Notes under the pieces: generated by a model
Told to the model about the DNA's origin: nothing
Seen by the model: the letters and a program-made list of their open reading frames with translations, nothing else
The model's database searches: none
Translations under genes and position numbers: made by a program
Shown: one piece after another, positions 5,605-6,080 of the stretch
Layout: the number at the start of each line of letters is the position of its first letter
Numbering within the stretch: the first letter of the stretch is position 1
Assembly: GCA_022866015.1 (NCBI GenBank)
Contig: JALHTX010000243.1
Span: 1 to 6,080 of the forward strand
Direction of reading: 5' to 3'
Origin: Thermoplasmatota archaeon
GTDB taxonomy: Archaea > Thermoplasmatota > E2 > DHVEG-1
Length of the DNA stretch: 6,080 bases

Positions 5605-6080
5605 ATGGCACAAAAAGCAATAAGAGAAGCAGACGGTAAACAAATGATTGCTCGTCTGTTAAAAGAATATACTGCTAGTAAATATGCTATTGAGGATAAA
5701 TTCATATCAATTGCACCAGAGACTGATTTAAAAAACCTACCAAATAAATACAAATGGCTTACAAGCGAAAAACTTGTGGTAAAGCCAGACCAACTGATTA
5801 AAAGAAGAGGTAAAAACAAACTTCTTCTCTTAAATACTAGTTGGAAAGATGCTGAGAAATGGATTAAAGAACGTATGAACAAACCAATAACTATTGGAAC
5901 TGTGACAGGCATCCTTGATCATTTCATCGTCGAACCATTTATACCTCATGAACAATCTGATGAATACTATCTTGCTATTTTATCAAATAGAGAAGGAGAT
6001 CAAATATTATTTTATCATGAGGGTGGTATAAACGTTGGAGATGTTGATGCAAAAGCAGTGAGAATGCAAGTACTTGCAGG
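5605..6080 (+). CDS. aclB: ATP-citrate lyase, N-terminal (ATP-grasp/CoA-ligase-like) subunit, truncated by window edge
   Basis: Part of the enzyme that cleaves citrate with ATP and CoA to acetyl-CoA, oxaloacetate, ADP and Pi. The 158 visible codons match the start of human ACLY nearly colinearly: an early AIRE-DGK helix, LVVKPDQLIKRRGK (57-70, the ATP-grasp loop, with only the residues after it diverging), TGILDHFIVEPFIPH (101-115), and NREGDQILFYHEGG plus VGDVDAK (128-150). The succinyl-CoA synthetase beta subunit has the same fold but lacks this KPDQLIKRRGK/EPFIPH pattern. In two-subunit enzymes this half is the small subunit (about 400-430 residues), called AclB in Chlorobium and ACLA in plants. 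The citrate-synthase-like large subunit would be expected next, or fused in the same chain; neither can be seen. It follows icd by 18 bases in the same operon. Confidence 0.92.
   Translation, partial: MAQKAIREADGKQMIARLLKEYTASKYAIEDKFISIAPETDLKNLPNKYKWLTSEKLVVKPDQLIKRRGKNKLLLLNTSWKDAEKWIKERMNKPITIGTVTGILDHFIVEPFIPHEQSDEYYLAILSNREGDQILFYHEGGINVGDVDAKAVRMQVLA

Noticed and set aside
5313..5912. Minus-strand open frame of 199 codons across the end of icd and the start of the lyase gene
   Set aside because: Both plus-strand genes are secure by motif; the hydrophobic Ser/Phe/Leu-rich translation is a composition artefact of antisense A-rich codons.
1..6080. tRNA, rRNA, CRISPR array, insertion sequence or prophage
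   Set aside because: No cloverleaf, spaced repeats, transposase motifs or terminal inverted repeats were seen; the window is almost filled by metabolic genes.
1..6080. Assignment to Asgard archaea because of eukaryote-like enzymes
   Set aside because: The resemblance is at family level and is shared with some bacteria; no marker gene in the window supports a lineage.

Overview
The window is AT-rich (long A and T runs, AGA and ATA codons common) and most likely archaeal. Three things point that way: TATA/BRE-like boxes about 25-28 bases before the expected transcript starts, a regulator whose GTG codon fits a leaderless transcript, and Shine-Dalgarno-like GGGGTGA/GGAGTTGA sequences before other genes. 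The regulator, with a duplicated winged-helix half, also looks archaeal. The lineage cannot be named from this sequence, and a bacterium with a similar layout is not strictly excluded.

Layout. Bases 1-926 (minus) hold the N-terminal half of an AMP-forming acetyl-CoA synthetase that runs off the left edge. Bases 1048-2169 (minus) hold a two-repeat DNA-binding regulator, interrupted in frame by a TAA at 1306-1308 inside its second repeat. Bases 2170-2385 are a divergent promoter region. From 2386 rightwards (plus) lies a compact operon: aconitase (2386-4335), eukaryote-type NADP isocitrate dehydrogenase (4363-5586), and the N-terminal part of the ATP-citrate lyase subunit that carries the ATP-grasp and CoA-binding half (from 5605, running off the right edge). 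The intergenic gaps are 27 and 18 bases.

How they work together. Aconitase, isocitrate dehydrogenase and ATP-citrate lyase are the three steps linking 2-oxoglutarate, isocitrate, citrate and acetyl-CoA plus oxaloacetate. This is the citrate-cleaving arm of the reductive TCA cycle, or at least a route from citrate to acetyl-CoA. Acetyl-CoA synthetase makes the same product from acetate. The regulator sits between the two transcription units and is the obvious candidate to control one or both. The combination, an archaeal-looking operon for citrate cleavage beside acetate activation and a possibly decaying regulator, is the main point of interest.
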